From Nocardioides jensenii JCM 1364 = NBRC 14755 (GTDB lineage Bacteria > Actinomycetota > Actinomycetes > Propionibacteriales > Nocardioidaceae): a DNA stretch of 64,000 nt. Both the position numbers and the translations under genes were made by a program. Position 1 is the first letter of the stretch, and each line of letters opens with the position of its first letter. Positions 33,717-41,812 of the stretch are shown in pieces. The notes below the pieces were generated by a model that saw only the letters and a program-made list of their open reading frames with translations, was not told the DNA's origin and ran no database searches. Location: contig NZ_BCRJ01000006.1 of the NCBI RefSeq assembly GCF_001552535.1, positions 1-64,000 of the forward strand, in the 5' to 3' direction.

Positions 33717-33947
33717 TCATGCCTCCCATCCGGTGATCGGTCGAACTCCGTGGGCCAGGACCTGGACGATGACCACGATCGGCTTCCCACCATCGGTCAT
33801 CGACCGGATCAGTGCTCGGTCGTCATGCTCACAGTGGGGGAACAGGTGGTCTGCGTTCCCAATGGCCTGCTCGACTTCTTGAGCAGTGATTCGTCTGGTC
33901 GCGCGGTCCACGTTGCGCTCGCCCCACTCGATCTGGTCGAAGACCAT
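33717..33947 (-). CDS. BrnT/DUF4258-like small toxin
   Basis: A 76-residue protein (FDQIEWGERNVDRATRRITA, QEVEQAIGNADHLF, RALIRSMTDGGKPIVVIVQV, GVRPITGWEA). The compact beta-rich layout and terminal sequence recall BrnT- or RelE-like ribonuclease toxins. The ATG at 33947 has GGAGG 5 bases upstream. It is first in a two-gene operon with an RHH protein, the same order as brnTA. Toxin activity is inferred, not shown by catalytic residues. Confidence 0.65.
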   Translation of the reverse strand: MVFDQIEWGERNVDRATRRITAQEVEQAIGNADHLFPHCEHDDRALIRSMTDGGKPIVVIVQVLAHGVRPITGWEA

Positions 33948-33955
33948 CCCCGCCT

Positions 33956-33994
33956 CCATTGTGTTGCATTCGGTCCAAGAAAGCAACACAATGG
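33956..33994. promoter_or_regulatory. Operator palindrome of the toxin-antitoxin operon
   Basis: CCATTGTGTTGC (33956-33967) and GCAACACAATGG (33983-33994) are perfect inverted 12-mers with a 15-base spacer, and two further flanking bases also pair. It lies right before the toxin gene, where an RHH antitoxin would bind. Confidence 0.7.
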
Positions 33995-34023
33995 TGGATA
34001 TTCACTCTTGCTCCACCCTCCAT

Positions 34024-35178
34024 TCAAGCCTCAGAGGACAGTGGGAGAGGGAGGTTCCAGATGTTCCCCTGGACAAGGGGCACCCGCAGCACTATCGCCT
34101 GGCGTAGGGACGTGACGAACCGTCCTATGTCGTCTCGCAGGCCCTCTTCGTCCTGCTGTGTGAAAGCCTTCTGCAGGTCAGCCATACCCGTCCCGGGTGG
34201 ATAGGTCCGTAGTTCATGTGGGTCGAGCCGCTCGATGCAGGTCCTTACGATCATCATCACTTCAGACTCGACAACGAGGCCCCGGCCCCGAGCTCGCGTG
34301 AGGCCCGCGTTCTCGAGGGCGGCAAGGGCGCCGACCAGATCCCCGTCAGGCAGCGTTGCTGCACTCTGCACTGCAGTTGCAGCTTCGAGGAATCGTCGCA
34401 CCGCGTGCTCCGCGCCAGCATGTCTGGCAACCTCCCATCCGATGCTGGTCAGGAGAAGGCCGGCAGCAATGGTGATCCAGGCGCTCGTTCCGGGAGTGAT
34501 CAGCACCGTGATTGAGGTGAACAAAGAGACCACGATGAGCACACGGGTGCCAGCGGCAAGGATGTGGGCAACAGTGCGTGGTCGCCCGCGCACGACGCTG
34601 AACATAGGTCGTGCAATGACGCTGTTCGTGGCGAGGCTCACACCCGCGGCCATGTAGGCGAAGCTGAACGCCGCGGCGCGCAGGGCACTGGTGTCGTGGG
34701 TGCCGTTGAGATGAGTGGCATAGAGGGCAACGGCGATTCCGCAAGCAGCCGAGAAGGCGGCGAGCGCGTTTCCAGCGGAGTCGATGACAGCGGTGGCACT
34801 ACGCCCCAACCGCACCAGCTTGACGATGAGATCGAGGCGATTCATGGCGGTGAAGATCGTGAAGGTGGCAGCCAGGAGGGCGAGGGCTGCGCTCGAGGCG
34901 AGAGGTATCCCGACGAGGAGCCAATAGGTGGACCTGTCGGCGTGGGCAAGACTCCAGATCGCGCCGGCGGCGGCGCTGATGGCGTAGAAGAACCATGCAG
35001 TGGTCGGTCGATGCCGCCGTCCGGCGTGTTGACTGGTGTCCATGAGGAAGTCGCCCCTGTAGATGTGGACCAGGCGCCTCGTGAGCAGTGGCAGTGGCAT
35101 CAAAGGAGCAGGGCACTCCTTCCGTTGTCCACGTGCTCGCGACATCATTCGAATGAGGGTGGTCCCGAGAATCGTCAT
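34024..35178 (-). CDS. Multi-pass membrane protein of unknown function
   Basis: About 384 residues with at least five hydrophobic segments (AWFFYAISAAAGAIWSLAHA, WLLVGIPLASSAALALLAAT, FSAACGIAVALYAT, LRAAAFSFAYMAAGVSLATN, AGTRVLIVVSLFTSITVLIT, WITIAAGLLLTSIGWEVARH) and a soluble C-terminal domain. I do not recognise a family. The start is uncertain: ATG at 35178, or ATG at 35043 (MDTSQHAGRRHRP). Codon choice is less GC-biased than in neighbouring genes, which hints at acquisition together with the adjacent toxin-antitoxin pair. Confidence 0.6.
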   Translation of the reverse strand: MTILGTTLIRMMSRARGQRKECPAPLMPLPLLTRRLVHIYRGDFLMDTSQHAGRRHRPTTAWFFYAISAAAGAIWSLAHADRSTYWLLVGIPLASSAALALLAATFTIFTAMNRLDLIVKLVRLGRSATAVIDSAGNALAAFSAACGIAVALYATHLNGTHDTSALRAAAFSFAYMAAGVSLATNSVIARPMFSVVRGRPRTVAHILAAGTRVLIVVSLFTSITVLITPGTSAWITIAAGLLLTSIGWEVARHAGAEHAVRRFLEAATAVQSAATLPDGDLVGALAALENAGLTRARGRGLVVESEVMMIVRTCIERLDPHELRTYPPGTGMADLQKAFTQQDEEGLRDDIGRFVTSLRQAIVLRVPLVQGNIWNLPLPLSSEA

Positions 35179-35327
35179 ACAGGGCACGTTAGATCTTGGT
35201 TCCGACATCGTTCTGGGCTGTCATACCGAGTGCGCCGGGGTGCGGCGCCGGGCGCGGTCAGCTCCGTGAGCCGGGGTCGGCGGGCGGCGGGCAGGCGGCA
35301 CCTGCGGACTCGCCCCAGACAGGGCAA

Positions 35328-35418
35328 CGGACCGTGGGACAGGTAAGTGGCGCTGGAATCTACCCGGTTGAGCGTGGGTCGCTGCCGTCGTACGGGTGCT
35401 TACCTGTCCCACGGTCCG
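35328..35418. repeat. Perfect 20-bp inverted repeat with 51-bp spacer
   Basis: The arm at 35328-35347 (CGGACCGTGGGACAGGTAAG) is the exact reverse complement of 35399-35418. The right arm ends 5 bases before the SHOCT gene stop codon. It could fold as a long-loop terminator, but 20 exact matches suggest a mobile miniature element or a protein site. Confidence 0.8.
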
Positions 35419-35423
35419 CCGGT

Positions 35424-35672
35424 TCACTTCTCCTGCAGCACGGCCCGCTTCGCGCGGTACTCCTCTTCGTCGATCTCGCCGGCCGCGAACCGCTCGGCGA
35501 GGCGCGACTGGCCCGACATCGGTCCGCACTGCGCCCGGTTGCGGCGACCCCAGCGGATCACCAGGTAGGCGAAGGTGACGATCATCAGGAACCAGAAGAT
35601 CGGGAAGATGGGCCAGAAGGCCGGGGCGTCGCCGTCCCAGCGGTCGGCGGACATGACGAGTGCGTTCAGCAT
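35424..35672 (-). CDS. Small membrane protein with SHOCT domain
   Basis: An 82-residue protein: one membrane helix (FWPIFPIFWFLMIVTFAYLV), a basic stretch (RWGRRNR) and a C-terminal SHOCT motif (RLAERFAAGEIDEEEYRAKR). SHOCT segments mediate oligomerisation in many short bacterial membrane proteins. The ATG at 35672 has a strong AAGGAGG 6 bases upstream; the longer frame to 35726 has none. The exact 20-bp inverted repeat lies just after its stop. Confidence 0.85.
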   Translation of the reverse strand: MLNALVMSADRWDGDAPAFWPIFPIFWFLMIVTFAYLVIRWGRRNRAQCGPMSGQSRLAERFAAGEIDEEEYRAKRAVLQEK

Positions 35673-35786
35673 GGTGTTCCTCCTTGATTGACGATGCCTC
35701 AAGGCTCGCCGGATCAGGCCCGACACGCGTCAGCGTCGAGGCGTAACCGCCGTACGCAACGCTGCGTAGGTCGACCCCGTCTCACC

Positions 35787-35837
35787 GGCAGTTCGGCGTG
35801 AGGGGCAGTTCGGCGTGAGGGGCAGTTCGGCGTGACG
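35787..35837. repeat. Three tandem copies of a 17-bp unit
   Basis: GGCAGTTCGGCGTGAGG occurs at 35787-35803 and 35804-35820 exactly, and at 35821-35837 with one change (GACG). It lies just beyond the 3' end of the M1 peptidase gene, in the gap before the SHOCT gene promoter. Confidence 0.85.
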
Positions 35838-35849
35838 GGCACCGCGACA

Positions 35850-37319
35850 TCAGGGGGAAGGCAGCTCGGGATCTTCGAGCCAGTCCTCGAAGAACGACGT
35901 GAGGTCCTGCCCGCTCTCCTGGCTCCACCAGTTCACCAGCTCGTCACGAGTCACGCTGGCGAAACGGTGCTGCTGCGGCCACTCCCGCACCAGCCGCCAG
36001 AACGTCTCGTCGCCGAGCTCGCTGCGCAGGGCGTGCCACATCAGCGCCGGGCTGTCGTAGACGTTGATGTCGGCGAAGCGCTCCGGGCTGTAGTCGCCGG
36101 GCGGCCCCGACTGCCGGCGCGACTCCTGGGCCGAGGCGAACATCGAGCCCATCGACTCGTTGAGCGGTGCACCCCCGTTCTCGGACTCCCACACCTTCTG
36201 CAGGTAGTAGGCCATCCCCTCGTTCATCCACACGTCGCTCCAGTCGGCGGGCGTGACCAGGTCGCCGTACCACTGGTGCACGACCTCGTGCACGATCACG
36301 GCCCGGAAATCCTCGCCGATCTTGACGTCCCCGAAGGTGATCATGGTCTGGGTCTCCATGCCGGCCTCGACGCCCGTGGTGACCAGGAACCCCAGCGAGC
36401 CGAACGGGTAGGGCCCGAGCCGATCGACCGCCCAGCGCAGTGCGTCGTCCCCGTAGTCGAGGCCCGCCTGCTCGTTGCCGTTGGCGCGGGGGCTCCACAC
36501 GCTGACCGGTACGCCGTCGACCCGGCCCAGGCGCTTGTGCCGGTAGTCGCCGAAGCCGAACGTGGTGAGGTACGACGACGCGGGGGAGCCCAGGTGCCAG
36601 CGGGTGCGGGTCATCCCGTCCGTCGTGGTGGTTCGCACGAGTTCTCCGTTGGCCACTCCCCTCCACGGTGCAGGGACGTCGAGGGTGAAGTCGTAGAACG
36701 CCTTGTCGCCGGGCTGGTCGTTGACGGCGTACCACGTGAACGCGCCGTACGGCTCCTGGGAGGTGCCGAGCTCGTTGCCCGGGCCGAGCTGGACCCCGAT
36801 GTCCCCTCGGAACGTCGAGCCCCCGCTGCGCGGCGTGCCGGCGTACCTGATCCGCAGGGTGTGCACCGAGTCCGTGACGACACGGGCACCGACCTGCAGC
36901 TGGTCGCCGTGCTGGCTGGCGACGGCTCGCTTGCCGTCGAGCTCGACGCGGCTGACCGTCAGTGCGTCCGAGAGGTCGAGGGTCACCTTCGACGCGTCTG
37001 CCGTGGCGCGGAAGGTCAGGGTCTCGACGCCGGTCAGCGTCGTCTGGTCGGGGGCCCAGGTGAGTCGGAGGTCGTAGTGCAGCGCGTCCACCAACGGGTC
37101 GCCGTACTGCGGGTAGACCGAGTCCTCCACGGTCTCGTTGGCCGCGGAGGCCCAGCGCTTCGGAACGCTCGCCGGGACCCTGACGCCGGGTTCGTCACGC
37201 GTGGCGTCGGCCGGTCGACTGGTGGTGGGCGACGAGTCGGCGTCCGAGGCTTCACCGTCGCTGCACCCGGCCAGCAGGGCCGCCGCCAGCACGAGTGCGC
37301 CGGCCGTCCGGGGCTGCAT
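35850..37319 (-). CDS. M1-family metallopeptidase, lipoprotein
   Basis: A 489-residue exported aminopeptidase. The signal peptide ends in a lipobox (LVLAAALLAGCSDGE). The N-terminal beta domain (YDLRLTWAPDQTTLTGVETL) is followed by the catalytic domain with VIVHEVVHQWYGD (HExxH) and WMNEGMAYYLQ, which gives the third zinc ligand Glu. The GAMEN-like substrate motif is seen as VEAGMETQTM. The C-terminal helical domain is short (ending about 35850), so the protein is smaller than 850-residue PepN and resembles secreted M1 peptidases. The ATG at 37319 starts the signal peptide; the frame open upstream has no other signal. Confidence 0.9.
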   Translation of the reverse strand: MQPRTAGALVLAAALLAGCSDGEASDADSSPTTSRPADATRDEPGVRVPASVPKRWASAANETVEDSVYPQYGDPLVDALHYDLRLTWAPDQTTLTGVETLTFRATADASKVTLDLSDALTVSRVELDGKRAVASQHGDQLQVGARVVTDSVHTLRIRYAGTPRSGGSTFRGDIGVQLGPGNELGTSQEPYGAFTWYAVNDQPGDKAFYDFTLDVPAPWRGVANGELVRTTTTDGMTRTRWHLGSPASSYLTTFGFGDYRHKRLGRVDGVPVSVWSPRANGNEQAGLDYGDDALRWAVDRLGPYPFGSLGFLVTTGVEAGMETQTMITFGDVKIGEDFRAVIVHEVVHQWYGDLVTPADWSDVWMNEGMAYYLQKVWESENGGAPLNESMGSMFASAQESRRQSGPPGDYSPERFADINVYDSPALMWHALRSELGDETFWRLVREWPQQHRFASVTRDELVNWWSQESGQDLTSFFEDWLEDPELPSP

Positions 37320-37448
37320 CAAGGTCGCCCCCTCCGATCCCTGAAGGACATCAGGCAGAGCCTGATCTGCCTCCATGATCGACTGCGTGCCGCAGAAGCT
37401 GCAACCTGTTTCGGCTTGCCTGCGTGTGGAGAGTGGAGGAGGTGAGTC

Positions 37449-38045
37449 ATGGAGACGACAATGGCCGTTGCCCACGCGGGCCGGACACCCGCACGACCGA
37501 GCAGGCACGCACGACAACAAGGGGGCACCCACGTGGCATCGTCTCGGGACGAGGAGTTCACGGCCTGGATGACCGCGCGCCAGGGCGTGCTGTTCCGCAC
37601 GGCGTACCTCGTCTCGGGTGACAAGCAGACCGCCGAGGACCTCGTCCAGACCGCCGCCGCCAAGCTCTACCTGGCCTGGGACCGCGTCCACGAGCGCGGC
37701 AACGTCGACGCCTACGTGCGCCGCATCATCATCAACGAGCACAACTCGCTGTGGCGGCGGCCGTGGAAGAAGCGCGAGCACGTCACCGAGGAGCTTCCCG
37801 AGACCGGGTACGTCGACCCGCAGACGGACCCGACGGAGGCCGCCGCTCTCTGGAAGGCGGTGCAGGCACTGCCGGCCAGGCAACGGGCGGTGATCGTGCT
37901 GCGCTACTACGAGGATCTCTCGGAGGCCGAGATCGCGGCCACACTGGAAATCAGCCCCGGCACGGTCAAGTCGCAGGCCAGCCGTGCGATGGCCACCCTC
38001 CGCACCCGCCTCGGATCCGCATTCCAGCTCGAGGAGCAGTCATGA
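37449..38045 (+). CDS. SigE-type ECF RNA polymerase sigma factor
   Basis: A 198-residue sigma-70 family protein of the SigE70/ECF type common in actinobacteria. Region 2: FTAWMTARQGVLFRTAYLVS, DKQTAEDLVQTAAAKLYLAW and NVDAYVRRIIINEHNSLWRR. Region 4: LPARQRAVIVLRYYEDLSEA and EIAATLEISPGTVKSQASRA. A 30-residue basic N-terminal extension precedes region 2; GGAGG lies 6 bases before the ATG at 37449. The stop overlaps the start of the next gene by 4 bp, so the pair is a sigma factor with its membrane partner. Confidence 0.92.
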   Translation: METTMAVAHAGRTPARPSRHARQQGGTHVASSRDEEFTAWMTARQGVLFRTAYLVSGDKQTAEDLVQTAAAKLYLAWDRVHERGNVDAYVRRIIINEHNSLWRRPWKKREHVTEELPETGYVDPQTDPTEAAALWKAVQALPARQRAVIVLRYYEDLSEAEIAATLEISPGTVKSQASRAMATLRTRLGSAFQLEEQS

Positions 38046-39298
38046 ACACCAACGGCAACGACAAGCTGCGCCACGCGCTGTCGCAACGCGGTGAGGTCAT
38101 GTCCGGCTCCCAGCTCGACTTCGACGCCATGCAGCGCGAGGCCAGGGGCATCCGGCGCCGCCGTCGCATCGGCACCGGCGTCGCCGCGGCCGCCGTCCTG
38201 GCGATCGTCGCGGTGCCCACCACGCTGGTCCTCAACGACACCCGGCACGACGGCTCACCCGACCCGGCCGGACGTACGACCCAGGGCCCTGACCGGACGA
38301 AGGCGCCGGACACCCAGCTGGCCGACGACAAGGCGGCGGCCACGCAGGCACTCGAGAACCTGCCCACGGGTGACTCGCTCGCGGTCGAGTACCTCGTCGG
38401 CGACACCATCCACCTGCGCGAGGGGGACGAGGTCCCGGCACCCGCCACGACGGCAGACGTCACCTCGCTCGCCGGCTACCACGGCGGATGGATGGTGGCC
38501 GAGAGCGACCCCACCGACGAGCACGTCGACTCGACGATCCGGCAGTACGACGGTTCCGGTGCCGAGGTCTCCGCCGTGCCCGGCAACAGCGAGTTCGCGA
38601 TCAGCAACGACGGCACGCAGCTGGCCTGGTGGACCTGGAATGTCGAGAAGCAGGTGGGCGAGCTGCACTCGGCCGGTGCCGCGGGCATGGGCGAGGGCGA
38701 CGGTGCGGTCCAGGAGACCGGTGAGGCGACGTGGGTGGTTCCGATCGGGTACGTCGGCTCCGGTGAGCTGGTCTACCAGGCGTCCGTCGAGGGAGACGGC
38801 GCCACTGTGAAGGCGACGGACCTCAACGGCAGCGTGCGCGACATCGACTCGTTGATGTCGGTGGTGTCCACCGATCAGATCAACGACCGGATCGCCGGTC
38901 AGGCACCGGGCGACGGGACGACGGCCCGTGTCGTCGATGCCCGGAGCGGCGACGAGATCTGGCACAAGGACGGCTGGATGCTGGGTGCCTTCAGTCCCGA
39001 CGGGCAGTATGTCGTCGGGTTCTCGGGTCGGGCCGATCCGCTGAAGATCTCGATCCTCGACGCGTCCGACGGCTCGGTGGTGAGCACCGTCGACCTGCAC
39101 GGCGACCACGGGCTGGGCTACACCGAGGTGCTCTGGAACGACGACTCGTCGCTGGCGATCGAGGCCCATGTCTTCGCCGGAACCGGCAAGGAGGATCACC
39201 CGGGCGCGGTGCTGCTCTTCGACACCGCGGGCGACCTGACCCGGGCCACCGACGTCGACCCCGGCACCGAGAGCTGGGTCTTCCTTCCCCGTCCGTGA
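38042..39298 (+). CDS. Membrane-anchored partner of the SigE-type sigma factor
   Basis: A 418-residue protein with a cytoplasmic N-terminus (about 40 residues ending RREARG-type basic helix, RGIRRRRRIGTG), one membrane helix (VAAAAVLAIVAVPTTLVLND) and a large extracytoplasmic domain with repeated WD/TolB-like strands (GAFSPDGQYVVGFSGRADPL, TEVLWNDDSSLAIEAHVFAG). This is the layout of many SigE70-associated proteins. An anti-sigma role is inferred from coupling and topology; there is no clear zinc anti-sigma motif. Confidence 0.78.
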   Translation: MNTNGNDKLRHALSQRGEVMSGSQLDFDAMQREARGIRRRRRIGTGVAAAAVLAIVAVPTTLVLNDTRHDGSPDPAGRTTQGPDRTKAPDTQLADDKAAATQALENLPTGDSLAVEYLVGDTIHLREGDEVPAPATTADVTSLAGYHGGWMVAESDPTDEHVDSTIRQYDGSGAEVSAVPGNSEFAISNDGTQLAWWTWNVEKQVGELHSAGAAGMGEGDGAVQETGEATWVVPIGYVGSGELVYQASVEGDGATVKATDLNGSVRDIDSLMSVVSTDQINDRIAGQAPGDGTTARVVDARSGDEIWHKDGWMLGAFSPDGQYVVGFSGRADPLKISILDASDGSVVSTVDLHGDHGLGYTEVLWNDDSSLAIEAHVFAGTGKEDHPGAVLLFDTAGDLTRATDVDPGTESWVFLPRP

Positions 39299-39323
39299 GC
39301 CGGACGGGACTGCGCAAGGCAGA

Positions 39324-39758
39324 ATGGATCGAGTGCGCCGACTCGTCTTCCTCGCCTTCGGGCTCTACCTGGCGGTGGCGGCGTACCTCGTGTTCTGGCC
39401 CCAGCCGGACACCCCCTCGGGAGCCGTCGAGGAGCTCGTGGATGCGCTCGGGTCGGTCGGCATCACGTTCGTCTCCGGAACCGTGATCGAGTTCGCGCTC
39501 AACGTGGCGTTGTTCGTGCCGCTGACCCTGTTCGGCGTCCTGCTGTGGCCGCGGGTGAACCCGCTGCAGTGGGTGTTCCTCGGCATCGCCGCGACCGTCA
39601 CCATCGAGTTCGTGCAGCTGGCGGCCCTGCCGGACCGCTCGGCGACACTGTCCGACCTGGTCTCCAACTCCCTGGGAGCGATGATCGGCGTCGACCTCGG
39701 CCTGCGGCTCAGGTGGTGGGGCGAGCGACGTGCTTCCAGAGCCACCACAAGCCGATGA
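39324..39758 (+). CDS. VanZ-family membrane protein
   Basis: A 144-residue protein with about four membrane helices and the VanZ pattern: LVFLAFGLYLAVAAYLVFWP, NVALFVPLTLFGVLLWPRVN, ATVTIEFVQLAALPDRSATL followed by SDLVSNSLGAMIGVDLG. VanZ-like proteins are linked to glycopeptide tolerance and cell-envelope functions, but most lack a proven role. The last 50 bases overlap the convergent gene on the minus strand. Confidence 0.85.
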   Translation: MDRVRRLVFLAFGLYLAVAAYLVFWPQPDTPSGAVEELVDALGSVGITFVSGTVIEFALNVALFVPLTLFGVLLWPRVNPLQWVFLGIAATVTIEFVQLAALPDRSATLSDLVSNSLGAMIGVDLGLRLRWWGERRASRATTSR

Positions 39759-40101
39759 TCGGCAGCACCAGCGGCACGAAGCCGTAGCCGATGCCGAAGT
39801 CCGACCAGACGGTGGCGTCGGGGAACGCGTCCGGGTCCGCGACCGTCACCGCGCCGACGCCGAGCACCCCGACCAGCTCGATCGAGCAGGCCGTGAACGC
39901 GACCTGGGTGGCCCGCTCGCCCTGGTAGCGCAGGGCGACAGTCGCGATGACGTAGATGGCAGCGGCGACGGCGGAGAGCGTGTAGGCGATCGGCGCCTCG
40001 TCGAACTTCGTGGCGATCTGCACCGCGGACCGTGCGCCCGCGGCGACGGCGAAGACCGCGTAAACGGCGACCAGCAGCTGGCGCCCGGGTGACCTCACCA
40101 T
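39709..40101 (-). CDS. Four-helix integral membrane protein, unknown function
   Basis: A 130-residue protein with four hydrophobic segments (LLVAVYAVFAVAAGARSAVQ, AYTLSAVAAAIYVIATVALR, VAFTACSIELVGVLGVGAVT and GYGFVPLVLPIIGLWWLWKH). Similar small proteins are widespread in actinobacteria without assigned role. Its ATG overlaps the stop of the preceding membrane gene by 7 bp, so the two are coupled. Its 3' end overlaps the VanZ gene. Confidence 0.75.
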   Translation of the reverse strand: MVRSPGRQLLVAVYAVFAVAAGARSAVQIATKFDEAPIAYTLSAVAAAIYVIATVALRYQGERATQVAFTACSIELVGVLGVGAVTVADPDAFPDATVWSDFGIGYGFVPLVLPIIGLWWLWKHVARPTT

Positions 40102-40538
40102 GTCTGCTGCAACCTCAGCACGAGCACCATCGCGACGAACGCGGCGACGGCAACGACGTAGAGATGCGGTGGCTCGACCGGCTCACCCGAGGCGTCCGGC
40201 TGCCGGTTCAACAGCATCACGGGTACGCCGAGAGCGGCCACCCCGTAGCCCACGCTGATCCACAGCTCATCGGGGTCGTGCCCCTTGAGCAGCCCGATCA
40301 CCGCGCCGAGCACCACCACGCCGGTGCACACCTGCCCGACCGTCATGCCGTGGCGGGCGATCGGCTCCAGCGGCTTGAGCTGCGAGGAGGCCGCAGCGGC
40401 GATGGCGAGAACGGTGATGACGAGGAGCAGGGTCATCACGACGGAGGTGAGCAGCCAGGACACGCGCTGACTGTATCGGCCACGCCCCGCCGTGGCCGCG
40501 GCGGAATCACTCACGGCGTCGCGAGGTTGTGCCGACAT
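40095..40538 (-). CDS. Small integral membrane protein, unknown function
   Basis: A 147-residue protein with four hydrophobic segments (VSWLLTSVVMTLLLVITVLA, MTVGQVCTGVVVLGAVIGLL, LWISVGYGVAALGVPVMLLN and LYVVAVAAFVAMVLVLRLQQ). The layout resembles cation-antiporter-associated or DUF-type four-helix proteins, but I do not recognise a family. The ATG at 40538 shares the bases CATG with the start of the divergent nitroreductase gene; a GTG at 40511 is an alternative start. Confidence 0.7.
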   Translation of the reverse strand: MSAQPRDAVSDSAAATAGRGRYSQRVSWLLTSVVMTLLLVITVLAIAAAASSQLKPLEPIARHGMTVGQVCTGVVVLGAVIGLLKGHDPDELWISVGYGVAALGVPVMLLNRQPDASGEPVEPPHLYVVAVAAFVAMVLVLRLQQTW

Positions 40539-41136
40539 GAGCACCCTGACCACCGGTGACCTGTCCGACGTCCTGCGCAACCGCCGCAGCCTCCGCGTCT
40601 TCGATCCGGCCCACGACCTCGATGACGCCGACCTGGCGCGACTGTTCCGCGCCGCCCAGTGGGCACCGTCGGCCGGCAACAGCCAACCGTGGAGCTTTCT
40701 GGTGGGCCGCCGCGGAGATCAGACCCACGGCCGCTTCGTGGCGCATCTGTCGGCCGGCAACCGCTCCTGGGTCCCGACCGCGAGCGCGGTCCTGGTCACC
40801 GCCCACCAGGTCGCCTCGGGCCCCGAGGAGGACGCGCCGGCCTACTCCGACTACGCGATGTACGACCTCGGTCAGGCGGTGGCGATGCTGACCGTGGAGG
40901 CCGGTCTGCTCGGCCTGACCGCGCACCAGTTCGCCGGCTTCGACCACGACGCGGTCGCCCTCGAGTTCGGCTTCCCTGCGCACTGGCGGGTCACCACGGC
41001 CGTTGCCATCGGTGCGTACGGCGACCCGGCCACCGCCGATCCGTCGCTCGCCGAACGGGACCAGCGGCCCCGGCTGCGCAAGCCACTGTCCGAGTTCGTG
41101 TTCGCCGGCACGTGGGGTGCGGCCGCAGGCCTGTAG
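40537..41136 (+). CDS. Nitroreductase-family protein
   Basis: A 199-residue FMN-dependent oxidoreductase of the nitroreductase fold: LSDVLRNRRSLRVFDPAHDL, LFRAAQWAPSAGNSQPWSFL (FMN phosphate and substrate region), YAMYDLGQAVAMLTVEAGLL and FGFPAHWRVTTAVAIGAYGD. The family reduces nitro compounds, flavins or quinones with NAD(P)H. Start ATG at 40537, with GAGG about 10 bases upstream. It is divergent from, and touches, the membrane gene pair. Confidence 0.9.
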   Translation: MSTLTTGDLSDVLRNRRSLRVFDPAHDLDDADLARLFRAAQWAPSAGNSQPWSFLVGRRGDQTHGRFVAHLSAGNRSWVPTASAVLVTAHQVASGPEEDAPAYSDYAMYDLGQAVAMLTVEAGLLGLTAHQFAGFDHDAVALEFGFPAHWRVTTAVAIGAYGDPATADPSLAERDQRPRLRKPLSEFVFAGTWGAAAGL

Positions 41137-41145
41137 TTTGGCCGG

Positions 41146-41808
41146 ATGTCCAAGCCGTCACGGGTGTGGCCGCTGGTCGCGGTCGTCGTCCTCCTGTTCC
41201 TGATCAACCTGCCCCTGGGTCACCTGTGGTGGACCAGTCATCGCCTCGACACCGACGGGCAGACCACCACGGCGGCGGTCGACGAGGCCAAGCAGGTCGG
41301 CGGCGGCGACAGTGTCCGCTACTTCGTGACCTTCACCCTGCCCCGCGACGTGGACCCCGAGGAGCAGACGTACTCCGAGGAGGTCGACCGTTCGACGTTC
41401 CTGGGCGCCAAGGACACCAAGACCATCGAGGTGACCTATCTCGTCGGCAAACCGTCCGCGAACCGCACCGTGGGCCAGGTGCCGCCGGGCGACGTGGCCC
41501 TGCTGCTGACAGGCCTGGCCGACCTCGCGGTGCTGATGATGTTCGCCCTGATGATCTGGGTACGCCGCCACGACGTGCTCGAGCTGCTTGCCACCACGGA
41601 CGTCGTACGGTGCAAGCCGGAGGACCTCATCGAGGACCTCGAGGGCGGCCAGCTGCTGGTGCGTGGTGACGTCATGGAGATCAACGACGACGACATCCTG
41701 ATGATCTGCCGGGGCAAGAAGGTGCGGGTCATCCTCTGCGGGTTCGCCAATCCGGTCGGCCACCAGCAGCCGGCCGAGGCACGCGGCCGGAAGGTCCCGC
41801 CTCGCTGA
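41146..41808 (+). CDS. DUF3592-like membrane protein
   Basis: A 220-residue protein with an N-terminal helix (VWPLVAVVVLLFLINLPLGH), an extracytoplasmic domain (TTAAVDEAKQVGGGDSVRYF, DRSTFLGAKDTKTIEVTYLV), a second helix (LLTGLADLAVLMMFALMIWV) and a cytoplasmic tail. The topology and the strand motifs resemble DUF3592 proteins. Function unknown. It follows the nitroreductase gene by 9 bp. Confidence 0.65.
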   Translation: MSKPSRVWPLVAVVVLLFLINLPLGHLWWTSHRLDTDGQTTTAAVDEAKQVGGGDSVRYFVTFTLPRDVDPEEQTYSEEVDRSTFLGAKDTKTIEVTYLVGKPSANRTVGQVPPGDVALLLTGLADLAVLMMFALMIWVRRHDVLELLATTDVVRCKPEDLIEDLEGGQLLVRGDVMEINDDDILMICRGKKVRVILCGFANPVGHQQPAEARGRKVPPR

Positions 41809-41812
41809 TCCG

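Noticed and set aside
35832-37445. 537-codon open frame on the plus strand
   Set aside because: It is the antisense shadow of the M1 peptidase gene, with no recognisable motif and low-complexity composition.
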